From Leptothrix sp. (in: b-proteobacteria) (GTDB lineage Bacteria > Pseudomonadota > Gammaproteobacteria > Burkholderiales > Burkholderiaceae_C), in contig PNKV01000008.1 in assembly GCA_013822685.1 (NCBI GenBank), positions 1 to 64,000 of the forward strand: a DNA stretch of 64,000 nucleotides, read 5' to 3'. The notes under the pieces are model-generated. The model was not told the DNA's origin and did not search any database. It saw only the letters and a program-made list of their open reading frames with translations. Positions within the stretch are counted from its first letter, which is position 1, and each line of letters starts with the position of its first letter. The position numbers and the translations under genes were made by a program. Below are positions 1 to 6,588 of this stretch, piece by piece.

Positions 1-120
1 CTCAGCGGCGCCAATGCAGCCATTGGCTCAGCACGCTGCCGAGTTACGGCGGAGTCGAAGCGCCAGGCCAATGCGATGGTGACTGAGGGCGCCAAGCAGA
101 TGATCGACCTGTGGAACTGA
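1..120 (+). pseudogene. 3' end of a phasin-like protein (partial, left edge)
   Basis: Forty codons are open from the window edge to TGA at 118-120. The translation has the segments AESKRQANAMVTEG and KQMIDLW, shared almost word for word with the phasin-like gene at 2948-3156, and the DNA of the two stretches is also closely similar. This copy stops right after DLWN and lacks the basic tail (PVKPRRKRRG) of the other copy, so its end looks eroded. Short proteins of this style are PHA-granule-associated phasins in Burkholderiales; that function is inferred from memory of the family. Whether the gene is intact upstream cannot be seen. Confidence 0.55.
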
Positions 121-167
121 ACGCTCACCGCCGTAGAAACTAGAAGACTCAGCGCTAGGAGCGGTGC

Positions 168-1316
168 TTAGACTCGCACGAGTTGTAGCAATGGCTCGAA
201 CGCATACAGCGCAGCTCTCCGACCTGATGGCTCTTCAATGGTTTGTATCAAGCCTCGTTCCAGCAACACATTCGTGAATCTATTGGCGCTAGCACTTGGT
301 ATGCCACTGTGCTGAGTGAACTTGCTGTTGCGAAAAACAGGGTTCGTGAATACGAAGTCCAGTGCGTTGACGCTCCACTTGGATGAGAGCGCATCGCTGA
401 ATTCCTGCTTCATGCGTTCGTAGAGGTCACCAATGTTTTCAGAGATCTCGAGGTTCTTGATTGCCTGCTTCTCTACTGCCTCCAAGAAGAAGAGGCACCA
501 CTCTGTCCAGGCACCATGTTCCGAGACCTCGCGCATCTTGTCGATGTACTCATCTTTGTTCTCTTCAAAGAATCCGCTTATGTAAAAGTGGGGCGCGGAA
601 ATGAGCTTCGATGACCACAGCAGCAATGTGATGATCATTCGACCGATGCGCCCGTTGCCATCTTTGAACGGATGAAGCGCTTCAAACTCGATGTGAGAAA
701 TAGCCGCTTTGATTAAGGGGGTGTCCTGACTGTCGTTTATGTACTTGAACAGTTCGTCCATGCCTTCTTGCAGCTTTTCGGGGCTGATCGGAACAAAGAG
801 GATGTTCTTCTTCCACTTGTCGGCGAGGAAGTTTTGTTCCGTTTTAAACTGGCCTGGCGATTTCATAGCGCCTCGTCCGAATGACAGTAGACGTTGGTGA
901 GCGCCTCTGATGAGGTACTGAGATAGCGGTTGACCGGACTCCATAGCCTCTTGTGCGGCCCTCAAGGCTCTCTGGTACAGGATGGTCTCTACGACTTCAG
1001 AACGGACATTAGCATCGCCAACGGTGGTGTCGTCGTTATCCGCCTCGTACTTTAAGATTTCGTCCATCGTGCTGACTGTTCCCTCCATGCGGGACGAGAT
1101 CACTGCTTCTTGATTTCTTAGAGGGGCCAGCAAGATCTCGTTGTTGTGCATGTTTTTTAGCATTTGGTCATAGCGAGCCACAGCATCGGTGGCCTTGACC
1201 AGTTGAGGGATCAAGCGCACGTAGTCCAAATTTTCGGGTGGAAACTGGCCATAGTGATAGTTCACGGCGGTTTCCAAGGTGAGGCCAGCGGGTGGATGTT
1301 GCATGTCGTTGTCCAT
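168..1316 (-). CDS. Fic family protein, autoinhibited (class II) type
   Basis: Fic enzymes transfer AMP or another phosphate-containing group to target proteins. The catalytic motif HPFKDGNGRIGR is complete at residues 215-226, including the histidine and the anion-binding loop. An N-terminal inhibitory motif of S/T-xxx-E-G type (SSRMEG, residues 74-79) is present, so the enzyme should be restrained by its own alpha-inh helix. The N-terminal Fic/DUF4172-like domain is followed by the Fic core (about 110-260) and a winged-helix-like C-terminus (about 305-380). At 382 aa it matches common stand-alone chromosomal Fic proteins. No separate antitoxin gene is adjacent, which agrees with an internal inhibitory helix. 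Its 5' region is AT-rich and carries repeats. Confidence 0.9.
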   Translation of the reverse strand: MDNDMQHPPAGLTLETAVNYHYGQFPPENLDYVRLIPQLVKATDAVARYDQMLKNMHNNEILLAPLRNQEAVISSRMEGTVSTMDEILKYEADNDDTTVGDANVRSEVVETILYQRALRAAQEAMESGQPLSQYLIRGAHQRLLSFGRGAMKSPGQFKTEQNFLADKWKKNILFVPISPEKLQEGMDELFKYINDSQDTPLIKAAISHIEFEALHPFKDGNGRIGRMIITLLLWSSKLISAPHFYISGFFEENKDEYIDKMREVSEHGAWTEWCLFFLEAVEKQAIKNLEISENIGDLYERMKQEFSDALSSKWSVNALDFVFTNPVFRNSKFTQHSGIPSASANRFTNVLLERGLIQTIEEPSGRRAALYAFEPLLQLVRV

Positions 1317-1356
1317 CGCAATCTCAGACTTTTGAGTGCCAAGATCTTTTGATGTT

Positions 1357-1591
1357 CATTTTTTAAAAAATTTGATCAACAAACAGTGTAGTTGATCGAA
1401 AATTCAAGTGAAACCCGTTAGCCAATCATTTTTCGAACTTTTTGGTTTGCAAGAACATTGCCATTCAGATTGAGAGTCAAAAAATTTTGAGTCTCAGAAA
1501 AGCTAAGGTTTGATCGACAAAGCCGTTAGTTCATCGTTTTTGATGAGCTACGCCGATTGAGTCTCATTTTTTAAGAAATTTGATTCGCAAA
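1357..1591. repeat. Two 27-bp imperfect direct repeats in the AT-rich region upstream of the Fic gene
   Basis: The blocks 1357-1383 and 1565-1591 both read CATTTTTTAA, then AAATTTGAT, then CAAA, with 4 differences in 27 positions. Between them, related words recur (for example CCGTTAG followed by ATC and TTTTT). The stretch is far richer in A and T than its surroundings and lies directly 5' of the Fic gene on its coding strand. It could be a promoter/operator region or the remains of transferred DNA. No gene is recognisable in it. Confidence 0.55.
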
Positions 1592-1636
1592 GTGATTCAA
1601 GCCGCGATCATTCCAATCATGTAAACAAGGCTGGGT

Positions 1637-1714
1637 GTGCAGACGTCTGCACTTAAGACTGTGCAGGCGCCTGCACCCAGTTCGATGCGCAGTTGCTTGT
1701 GCAGACGTCTGCAC
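1637..1714. promoter_or_regulatory. Array of three perfect 16-bp palindromes (GTGCAG-N4-CTGCAC)
   Basis: GTGCAGACGTCTGCAC occurs at 1637-1652 and again at 1699-1714, and the variant GTGCAGGCGCCTGCAC lies at 1661-1676. All three are perfect palindromes. A degenerate fourth site (GGACGTCC, 1730-1737) follows. The third copy is nested in a wider inverted repeat (CAGTTGC at 1690-1696, GCAACTG at 1720-1726). Centre-to-centre spacing is 24 and 38 bp. Such clusters are typical of operators for dimeric regulators or of recombinase or replication-initiator sites. No protein-coding gene covers them. The binding protein is unknown. Confidence 0.6.
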
Positions 1715-1856
1715 ACATCGCAACTGGATGGACGTCCGCACGCCCAAATGCCTGGGGGGAACTTTGGGGGTAACTCCCAAACACGAACAGCGCAAACCCA
1801 GCATCCATGCGGGTTCCAGCCAATGTTTCGTGTGACCCCGGCCCACCATTCAAGAC

Positions 1857-1900
1857 GGCCAGCGCCTATGACACACAGTCAGCGCTGGCCTTCTTTTTTT
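1857..1900 (+). terminator. Rho-independent terminator (plus strand)
   Basis: GGCCAGCGC at 1857-1865 pairs perfectly with GCGCTGGCC at 1882-1890 and is followed by TTCTTTTTTT at 1891-1900. This is a textbook intrinsic terminator for a plus-strand transcript. No intact gene lies just upstream on that strand, so it may be left from a lost gene or end a non-coding transcript that crosses the palindrome array. Confidence 0.65.
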
Positions 1901-1928
1901 GTCCCAAATTGGCGCTCATTGGCGTTCA

Positions 1929-2045
1929 ATTCGCACCGGATTCGCACCGGATTAAGAGTCCGCCGCTTCGGCATCCGAACAGAGGCTTATGAAGCCTCTG
2001 CTCTTGATCCTGTCCGGAAGGATTCGAACCCCGACCTCTCAGGTG
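1929..2045 (-). pseudogene. tRNA-derived fragments and tandem 11-mers next to parE
   Basis: On the minus strand, GGTTCGAATCC plus TTCCGGACA (2009-2033) looks like a tRNA T-arm and acceptor end. It is followed by two anticodon-arm-like hairpins: CAGAGGC-TTCATAA-GCCTCTG, whose 7-nt loop carries CAT, and CGGA-CTCTTAA-TCCG, with CTT. The plus-strand word ATTCGCACCGG is repeated in tandem at 1929-1939 and 1940-1950 and resembles a mutated T-arm. No complete cloverleaf can be assembled. I read this as remains of a tRNA array or a much-used integration site. Confidence 0.4.
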
Positions 2046-2046
2046 A

Positions 2047-2373
2047 TCAATGCTCGGGGCTGTCGCCGACATCGTCATGCAGGATTGCTTCGTAGTCTTG
2101 CCCACCGTAGAAAATACCGATGATGGATACCATCTCGGCGCCCACATCGTAGGCAATCACCGCGCGCTTCTTGTAGTTGGTGATGCGCAGGCCGGGCCGC
2201 ACATCATCACGCACGTTGCCGCGGTGAGGAAAGGTGCTCAGGCTCTCGCAGTAGCTCACGATGGCCTCGGTATACCGAGCCGCGATGTCGGGCGATGCCG
2301 CAGCGGCAATGTAGCCGTACAAGGCCACAAGCTGCGCTTCTGCCTCAGGGGAAAAGACAACGCGATAACTCAT
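2047..2373 (-). CDS. parE: ParE/RelE-family toxin of a type II toxin-antitoxin system
   Basis: The 108-aa protein has the ParE/RelE fold signature: an N-terminal strand (YRVVFSPEAEAQL), the helical hairpin, then the central sheet with RPGLRITNYKKRAVIAYDV and the terminal GIFYGGQDYEAIL. ParE toxins act on DNA gyrase, while RelE relatives cleave mRNA; which applies here cannot be read from sequence. Its ATG overlaps the stop of the antitoxin gene by 4 nt (ATGA), so the two are translationally coupled. The C-terminal HDDVGDSPEH is a little longer than usual. tRNA-like debris lies on both sides of the pair. Confidence 0.9.
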   Translation of the reverse strand: MSYRVVFSPEAEAQLVALYGYIAAAASPDIAARYTEAIVSYCESLSTFPHRGNVRDDVRPGLRITNYKKRAVIAYDVGAEMVSIIGIFYGGQDYEAILHDDVGDSPEH

Positions 2374-2639
2374 CGGGCCTTGGCATGTTCGGCGGCAAGG
2401 CGGGCACGCACCTGGTCAACCGTCACGGCACGGGATGGATCGGCCTTGAGCGCGTCGTAGGCAGGACCTACTTGATCCTGCAGCCAACTTTCAACGGCTC
2501 GATCACGGGCCAAGAGCGCACGCAAACCGTCTCGAATGACTTCGCTCTCAGTGGCGTATTCGCCAGCCCGCACCTTGGCTTTGACCGCGTCCGCCATTTC
2601 ATTCGGCAGGGTGATGCTCAGTTGTTGTGTGGTTCGCAT
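2370..2639 (-). CDS. parD: ParD-family ribbon-helix-helix antitoxin
   Basis: The start at 2639 gives 89 aa beginning MRTTQQLSITLPNEMADAVK, the N-terminal beta strand and first helix of a CopG/ParD ribbon-helix-helix DNA-binding domain. The second half (about 50-89) is the flexible toxin-wrapping tail. A good ribosome-binding site (TGGAGG, 5 nt before ATG) supports this start over an upstream extension that reads through the operator. ParD neutralises the downstream toxin and normally represses the operon. A perfect 15-bp palindrome lies 23 nt upstream. Confidence 0.9.
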   Translation of the reverse strand: MRTTQQLSITLPNEMADAVKAKVRAGEYATESEVIRDGLRALLARDRAVESWLQDQVGPAYDALKADPSRAVTVDQVRARLAAEHAKAR

Positions 2640-2661
2640 GGTGGCCTCCAAAGCGGATGAG

Positions 2662-2676
2662 TAGGATTTAATCCTA
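2662..2676 (-). promoter_or_regulatory. Probable ParD operator, 15-bp palindrome
   Basis: TAGGATT-T-AATCCTA is a perfect inverted repeat 23 nt upstream of the parD start. Ribbon-helix-helix antitoxins autoregulate by binding short palindromes in exactly this position, so it is the natural operator candidate. Binding is inferred. Confidence 0.6.
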
Positions 2677-2709
2677 TTCCACCACCCGCGATTCGTCCAG
2701 TAGAAAATG

Positions 2710-2900
2710 CAGGTTCGATTCCCGCTTTTGGGATCGAACCTGAAACACCCGCCAGCGGCAACAGCCATCCGGACCTATTGCTTAGAAGGCAATTGCTCCA
2801 CCGGACAGAATCCCGGGCCCAGCCAGCCGCGCCGGATTTTGAATCCGCTTCCCTAGGAATGCAGGTTCGATTCCCCGGGCCGGACTCGAACCCGGATCAC
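2710..2900. pseudogene. Cluster of tRNA-derived fragments on both strands
   Basis: At 2710-2742 a T-arm-like sequence (CAGGTTCGAT plus TCCC) faces its own inverted copy, making a 13-bp stem. On the minus strand near 2782-2798, ATTGC-CTTCTAA-GCAAT is a perfect anticodon stem-loop with TCT (arginine type). On the plus strand near 2833-2848, CGGA-TTTTGAA-TCCG carries TTG (glutamine type) and is followed by the T-arm GGTTCGATTCC at 2864-2874. A further T-arm, GGTTCGAGTCC, lies on the minus strand near 2882-2892. None forms a full tRNA. Confidence 0.45.
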
Positions 2901-2947
2901 CACGGCGCGCTGTTTGCCTGCAAATAACGCACTGCAGGAGAAGCGCC

Positions 2948-3156
2948 ATGAAGAACCCCTGTACCAAGAAGATCCATTTTTGAGCATGTGGCTAAGCGGT
3001 TCCAATGCAGCCATTGGCTCGGCTCGTGGCCGCGCCACGGCTGAGTCGAAGCGCCAAGCCAATGCGATGGTGACGGAGGGCACGAAGCAGATGATCGACC
3101 TGTGGGCCGGCGCCTGGACGTTGCCGGTGAAGCCCAGGCGAAAGCGCCGCGGTTAG
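2948..3156 (+). pseudogene. Phasin-like small protein, probable 1-nt frameshift near its start
   Basis: The frame ending at TAG 3154-3156 encodes DPFLSMWLSG, AESKRQANAMVTEG, KQMIDLWAGAW and a basic tail PVKPRRKRRG, the pattern of short PHA-granule-associated phasins. This frame can only begin at a TTG at 2914 with no ribosome-binding site. ATG 2948 has AGGAG 8 nt upstream and reads MKNPCTKK before hitting TGA. One extra G near 2971 would join MKNPCTKK to DPFLSMWL. I therefore think the original gene started at 2948 and lost one base, either truly or by sequencing error. A second copy of the 3' part lies at 1-120. Confidence 0.5.
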
Positions 3157-3387
3157 AAAAGAGGGAGACAGCAAAAGACTGTTACTTTATGCACCGCTGG
3201 CCTACATGTGGCTTCCTACCCCATAAGTTGAGTCATTTTCGGCCCCGTGACATGGGACCCGAACTGAAGCGTTCACACGCGCAACGCTGGGTACGCGAAC
3301 AATCAGCGCTTGATGACCCCTTTGATTCGGTCATTGCCCGGCGGGCATGACCTCAGGCTATCAGCATCCTGACCACTCAAAAAACCC
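3157..3387. other. Gene-free stretch
   Basis: I see no convincing gene, terminator or repeat here. A short frame ending at 3348-3350 (PFDSVIARRA) may be the tail of a lost protein, but nothing supports it beyond the open frame. Confidence 0.3.
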
Positions 3388-4596
3388 ATGTTTCGGACTC
3401 AAAGCCATCGAGCACTCATCGCATGCGTCGCGTTTTTGTTCCTGCCGGCGTCAGCAGGGGCGGCAAGTTTCAATTGCCTCCAGAAGCAGACATTCATCGA
3501 AGACGCCATCTGTCAAAACAAGCGCCTCTCGCGCCTTGACGAGCAGCTGGCACAGGCGTACCAAGGTGCGATGGACATTGCTTTTGCGCCTGATGAACTC
3601 AAAGACGAACAAAGAAACTGGGTTAGCACCGTCAGGAATGCCTGCCAGCAGGTCAACTGCCTGTTGGCCGCGTACCAAGAGCGCCTGAAAGCCTTGAAAG
3701 GTTATGCCGACAAGCAGCGGAGTCGCCCGGACAGCAAGGTTTGCAATTTTCCTGGGCTGGCGCTTCCTGAAAAATTCAAGGTCTTTGTTGGCGGAGGCTA
3801 CTCTGGGCGTCCCACTGGGTTCCAGATCGATCAAAGCGGGCACGAAGCCACGCAGATGGACGTCACCGTTCACTCTCCCGACGAGCCCGTGGTGCTCATG
3901 TTGGGCGCCTACGAGCCCACCATCTGGAACCTGAAATGGACCGCTGACACCCACATCGTGGCAGTGCTCGTGAGTGGCTACCATCGCCAGGCCATCGCGG
4001 GCCTTGCAGGCGGCATTCCAGCATTGAATGCAAGCTATGACAACCAAAGCGCCTGTGGGTTCTTCTATGTCAGCGAGAATGACCTCGACAAAGTCAACCC
4101 GGTGTCACGGCGCTTGTTTGGGCGCCCGGCAGACCTGGTTTTTCTTGCCAAGAACGGGGCCGTCTCCATCGGCAACGGGGTGCCTGTCGGCATGAAGTTG
4201 CTCACGTCCGAGACGACACCTCCCGCCTCTTTCTACGACAAGACTGCACCGCTGGCGGGGCCTGCAGGCCTGAAAGATGCGCTCAGCAAGGGACTGCTGC
4301 GAAAAGCAAGCACCGCTGACGCAGAGGCCTGGGCAAACGCGGTCGCCGTCAGCGCAGCCAAGCCGGATCGTCCCGCCGTCGCCGGAGAAGGTCGCGCCAA
4401 CAAACCACGCCCGCCCAGTGTCTCCGATGCCTACGTCGTTCTGAAGGCGTTTACCTACCCATCTGGTTTATGGGGCGGCAACTCGTGCACCTTTTTCGTT
4501 CCCAAAGGTGTCCCACGCCCAAAAGGAAATCCTGGGCACTCGAACGTGTACGACTTCAACAAAGTCAACTGCCAGGGGCCCCTGTGTTCTCCATGA
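3388..4596 (+). CDS. Secreted protein with LprI/DUF1311-type N-terminal domain
   Basis: The 402-aa protein starts with a clear signal peptide (ALIACVAFLFLPASAGAASF, cleavage probably after AGA). Residues about 27-100 match the LprI/DUF1311 pattern: FNC near the start, the pair EDAICQNKRLSRLDEQLAQAY, and a DEQRNWVSTVRNAC-CLLAAYQERL repeat. The related LprI acts as a lysozyme inhibitor. The remaining 300 residues form an unassigned periplasmic domain ending in paired cysteines (NSCTFF, VNCQGPLC). It is the only intact larger gene between the parDE region and the relics at 4663-6537. Its role is unknown beyond export. Confidence 0.75.
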   Translation: MFRTQSHRALIACVAFLFLPASAGAASFNCLQKQTFIEDAICQNKRLSRLDEQLAQAYQGAMDIAFAPDELKDEQRNWVSTVRNACQQVNCLLAAYQERLKALKGYADKQRSRPDSKVCNFPGLALPEKFKVFVGGGYSGRPTGFQIDQSGHEATQMDVTVHSPDEPVVLMLGAYEPTIWNLKWTADTHIVAVLVSGYHRQAIAGLAGGIPALNASYDNQSACGFFYVSENDLDKVNPVSRRLFGRPADLVFLAKNGAVSIGNGVPVGMKLLTSETTPPASFYDKTAPLAGPAGLKDALSKGLLRKASTADAEAWANAVAVSAAKPDRPAVAGEGRANKPRPPSVSDAYVVLKAFTYPSGLWGGNSCTFFVPKGVPRPKGNPGHSNVYDFNKVNCQGPLCSP

Positions 4597-4662
4597 CCCG
4601 GGCTTGACCGGGCTTGCGCCTGACGCCTTCATGGCGCAGGCCGGCCAGGCTATCGGCTCAAA

Positions 4663-4854
4663 GAGATCCACACCCGCGCCATTAATGTGCGGCGCTGGCA
4701 TCTGGATGGGCTGCTCAAGGCCAGCTACTTCGGCTGACAGTGGACAGACCCGGACACGGGGGAGGTCCGCGCAAACATCGGGGTGTCGCCCTCGCCCGGC
4801 AATGTGATGCTGAACTACACGGTCAATGGCCACGTGGACGTGCAGATAGTCTAA
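4663..4854 (+). pseudogene. Remnant of a mobile-element-type hypothetical protein with an internal stop
   Basis: One frame reads VRRWHLDGLLKASYFG, stop, QWTDPDTGEVRANIGV and then VMLNYTVNG before TAA at 4852-4854. The TGA at 4723-4725 sits where YFGWQW would be expected, so a TGG to TGA change has cut the frame. The family, small beta-rich proteins encoded on integrative elements, is recognised only by general style. No start codon or ribosome-binding site is visible upstream. It fits the decayed surroundings. Confidence 0.45.
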
Positions 4855-5029
4855 AAGGTCTATGGCAAGTTCATCCGCCAGGATTACCAGCGCCAAAGGC
4901 TCAAGCCAAGAGCATTCGCGCAGTCAACGACTAAACGCCGCCCGCGCAGTCGCATGGAGCAAGAGGGAATTTCCCTGAATTAATCCCCTGTTTGCGGGGG
5001 TGGCCAAAAAAGGCCTTATAGTCCCTTCA

Positions 5030-5045
5030 ACGCTACCTGTAGCGT
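5030..5045. promoter_or_regulatory. 16-bp palindrome upstream of the SinR-like gene
   Basis: ACGCTAC-CT-GTAGCGT has perfect 7-bp arms. A weak promoter-like TATAGT (5017-5022) lies immediately upstream, which would place a transcription start at or in the palindrome. It is about 195 bp before the small gene at 5241. An operator role is inferred. Confidence 0.35.
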
Positions 5046-5099
5046 AGCTTTGATCACAAAACCACACATCTAGCGTTTTTTGATCAGGGCTGGTGGGGT

Positions 5100-5170
5100 G
5101 GTCCCAAGAAGTTTGCCGACGACTTGGGACCTCCGATCTGACGTGACCGGGCTTATGAGGCCTCTGAATC
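5100..5170 (-). other. Inverted repeat and tRNA-Met-like anticodon arm
   Basis: CCCAAG and CTTGGG flank a 14-nt loop around 5103-5128. Just downstream on the plus strand, the complement of GGCTTATGAGGCC forms a minus-strand AGGC-CTCATAA-GCCC arm whose loop carries CAT. It resembles the CAT arm found near 1990 and is probably another tRNA-derived scrap. Confidence 0.3.
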
Positions 5171-5240
5171 TTACACAAGACTTCAGCCACGGATGATCGG
5201 TTCCCCGATTTTTTGGGTTCAACCGCTAGGAACTTTCATC

Positions 5241-5510
5241 ATGGCAGTTTTTCTCGTCTCTTACGACCTCGACCAACCTGGCCGAGACTACCCTCGACTG
5301 TACGAGGCGCTCAAGAGCCTTGGCGTTAAATCGAAGCCGCTGGAATCTGTTGTCTTCATCAGCAGCAATTACACCGCGACCCAGATCCGCGACTATCTGC
5401 AGAGCCACATCGACTCCAACGACAAGCTGTTGGTGGTGCAGGTTGCCGGCGACGTTGCATGGATTGCCACTCAGGCCTCGGGTGCGCAGCTTGACGCACT
5501 GCTCAGCTGA
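5241..5510 (+). CDS. SinR-family / Cas2-like ferredoxin-fold small protein
   Basis: The start at 5241 (MAVFLVSYDLDQPGRDYPRLYEAL) is preferred over 5193 because it has TAGGAAC upstream and begins directly with the first beta strand. The 89-aa product has the pattern of proteins annotated as SinR family, which share the Cas2/VapD ferredoxin-like fold: VSYDLDQPGRDY, LESVVFISS, then a C-terminal LLVVQVAGDVAW strand. Cas2 relatives are nucleases or scaffolds, but no cas gene or array is near, so it is an orphan. It may be a toxin or a chromosomal housekeeping relative. Function unknown. Confidence 0.7.
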   Translation: MAVFLVSYDLDQPGRDYPRLYEALKSLGVKSKPLESVVFISSNYTATQIRDYLQSHIDSNDKLLVVQVAGDVAWIATQASGAQLDALLS

Positions 5511-5540
5511 GTTCGGTTCCTGTGTAGGGAATTGAACTGC

Positions 5541-5572
5541 CCGTGCGAACGCCAGCTATGAGGTTCGCACGG
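5541..5572. other. Perfect 10-bp hairpin after the SinR-like gene
   Basis: CCGTGCGAAC (5541-5550) pairs perfectly with GTTCGCACGG (5563-5572) around a 12-nt loop, 31 nt after the stop codon. There is no T-tract on either side, so it is not a standard intrinsic terminator. It may stabilise the mRNA end or be an integration or protein-binding site, since an integrase relic follows. Confidence 0.45.
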
Positions 5573-5601
5573 ATTGCCTGAAAGCCGCATGAATAAATGG
5601 C

Positions 5602-5870
5602 ATGTCAAGGGTTCGGGATGTTGAGTTAAACGACGACGCCATCGCCGCGCTGATCGCGCAGAAGTCGGCCACCTTCCTGGCCCAGGAACACGTGTGGCAC
5701 AACCCTCGTACGGCCAGCCCTTCGGAAGCTGATGCCCAGATCCGCAAAACGCCGTGGCAGTCACTGTGCACCCGCGCTGGCGTGCGCTACCGGGAACCCT
5801 AACCAGGTGCGCTACACCTACGCCAGCGAGCTGCTGCCCCGTGAAGAGAACCTATTGTTGTCGCCCAGCA
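5602..5870 (+). pseudogene. C-terminal relic of a tyrosine recombinase (phage-type integrase)
   Basis: The first frame has EHVWHNPRT, then DAQIRKTPWQSLCTRAGVRYREP before TAA at about 5800. After a one-base shift, the sequence continues NQVRYTYASELL. Together these match the C-terminal catalytic half of phage integrases, where the block normally reads like RAGVRYRNPYQTRHTYAS. The conserved histidine next to the active-site arginine is tyrosine here, the frame is shifted, and the last HxxR/Tyr part is missing. The tRNA-like scraps in this region fit an old integration site. Confidence 0.7.
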
Positions 5871-6102
5871 GCTTCAGACGCCAGGGTGCCCAGAGCACGC
5901 CATGCGCCTTTGAACTCGTCTATGCCGGAGATGAGCGTGAGGATCTCTGGCGTAATTTGGAGGGATGCGGCTTGGATCATTGCATCCAATATTACAACCA
6001 ATTGCACTCATTAATTTTGCACCCATGAAAGCCGTTGGCGCATTGAACAACCCATTTGCGCCCAGAAGAAAAGCGCTAGTTTTGGCATGAGAGGTAAGAC
6101 CA
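5871..6102. other. Gene-free stretch after the integrase relic
   Basis: No gene, hairpin with T-tract or repeat stands out. It ends with GAGAGGTAAGACC, a possible ribosome-binding region for the DUF1810 frame. Confidence 0.25.
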
Positions 6103-6537
6103 ATGACTTCCGACCCATTCGATTTGGAACGCTTCGTCAAGCCTCAGGAGCTGACCTACTCAACAGCTCTTGCTGAAGTCAAAGCCGGCAGAAAGCGATC
6201 CCACTGGATGTAGTTCATCCTGCCGCAACTCAAAGGCCTAGGGTCCAGCGCCATGGCGCAAGAGTTTGGCATTTCTGGAATAGAGGAGGCTGCAGCGTAC
6301 ATCGCCCACCCCATCCTTGGGCCGCGCCTCGTCAACATGGTGGAAGCCATGCTCAGCCACAAGACCTCATCGGCTGAGGCCATTCTTGGCAGCATCGACG
6401 CACGCAAATTTCAATCTTGCCTGACGTTGTTCTCATTGGCCGCCCCTCAGGTGTCGGTCCTTGATGACGCTCTGCAGCAATTTTTCTCAGGTCAACGCGA
6501 TGCATCGACCTTGGCAGCGACGGGGCTTTCGGCTTAG
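6103..6537 (+). pseudogene. DUF1810-family protein, interrupted by an in-frame TAG
   Basis: The frame starts MTSDPFDLERFV, runs through AGRKRSHWM, meets TAG at 6211-6213 and continues FILPQLKGLGSSAMAQEFG, then HPILGPRLV to TAG at 6535-6537. DUF1810 proteins have SHWMWFIFPQ at this place, so the stop replaces a tryptophan codon (TGG to TAG). Apart from this, the 144-residue length and all family blocks are complete, so the mutation is recent or is an error. DUF1810 proteins have no established enzymatic role. Confidence 0.75.
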
Positions 6538-6545
6538 CGGCCAAG

Positions 6546-6566
6546 AAAAAGCCCGCCAAAGCGGGC
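6546..6566 (-). terminator. Rho-independent terminator of the csbD-like gene
   Basis: On the minus strand GCCCGCTTTGGCGGGC (6566-6551) folds into a 6-bp GC-rich hairpin and is followed by TTTTT (6550-6546). It lies 23 nt after the stop of the CsbD-family gene. Confidence 0.8.
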
Positions 6567-6588
6567 CAGATGGTGGCAGCTGCCAGAC

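Noticed and set aside
1637..1714. CRISPR array
   Set aside because: Only three repeats, fully palindromic, with unequal spacers of 8 and 22 nt and no cas genes.
1571..2095. Several short frames on both strands across the palindrome array
   Set aside because: They exist because the palindromes lack stops; the translations are low in complexity (RRLH repeats) and no start has a ribosome-binding site.
4723..4725. TGA read as selenocysteine or recoded tryptophan
   Set aside because: No recoding element is evident, neighbouring genes use TGA as a normal stop, and TAG replaces the same amino acid in the DUF1810 frame nearby. Plain nonsense mutation is simpler.
5241..5510. cas2 gene of a CRISPR system
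   Set aside because: The fold resembles Cas2, but there is no cas1, no array, and the sequence fits the SinR-like family better.
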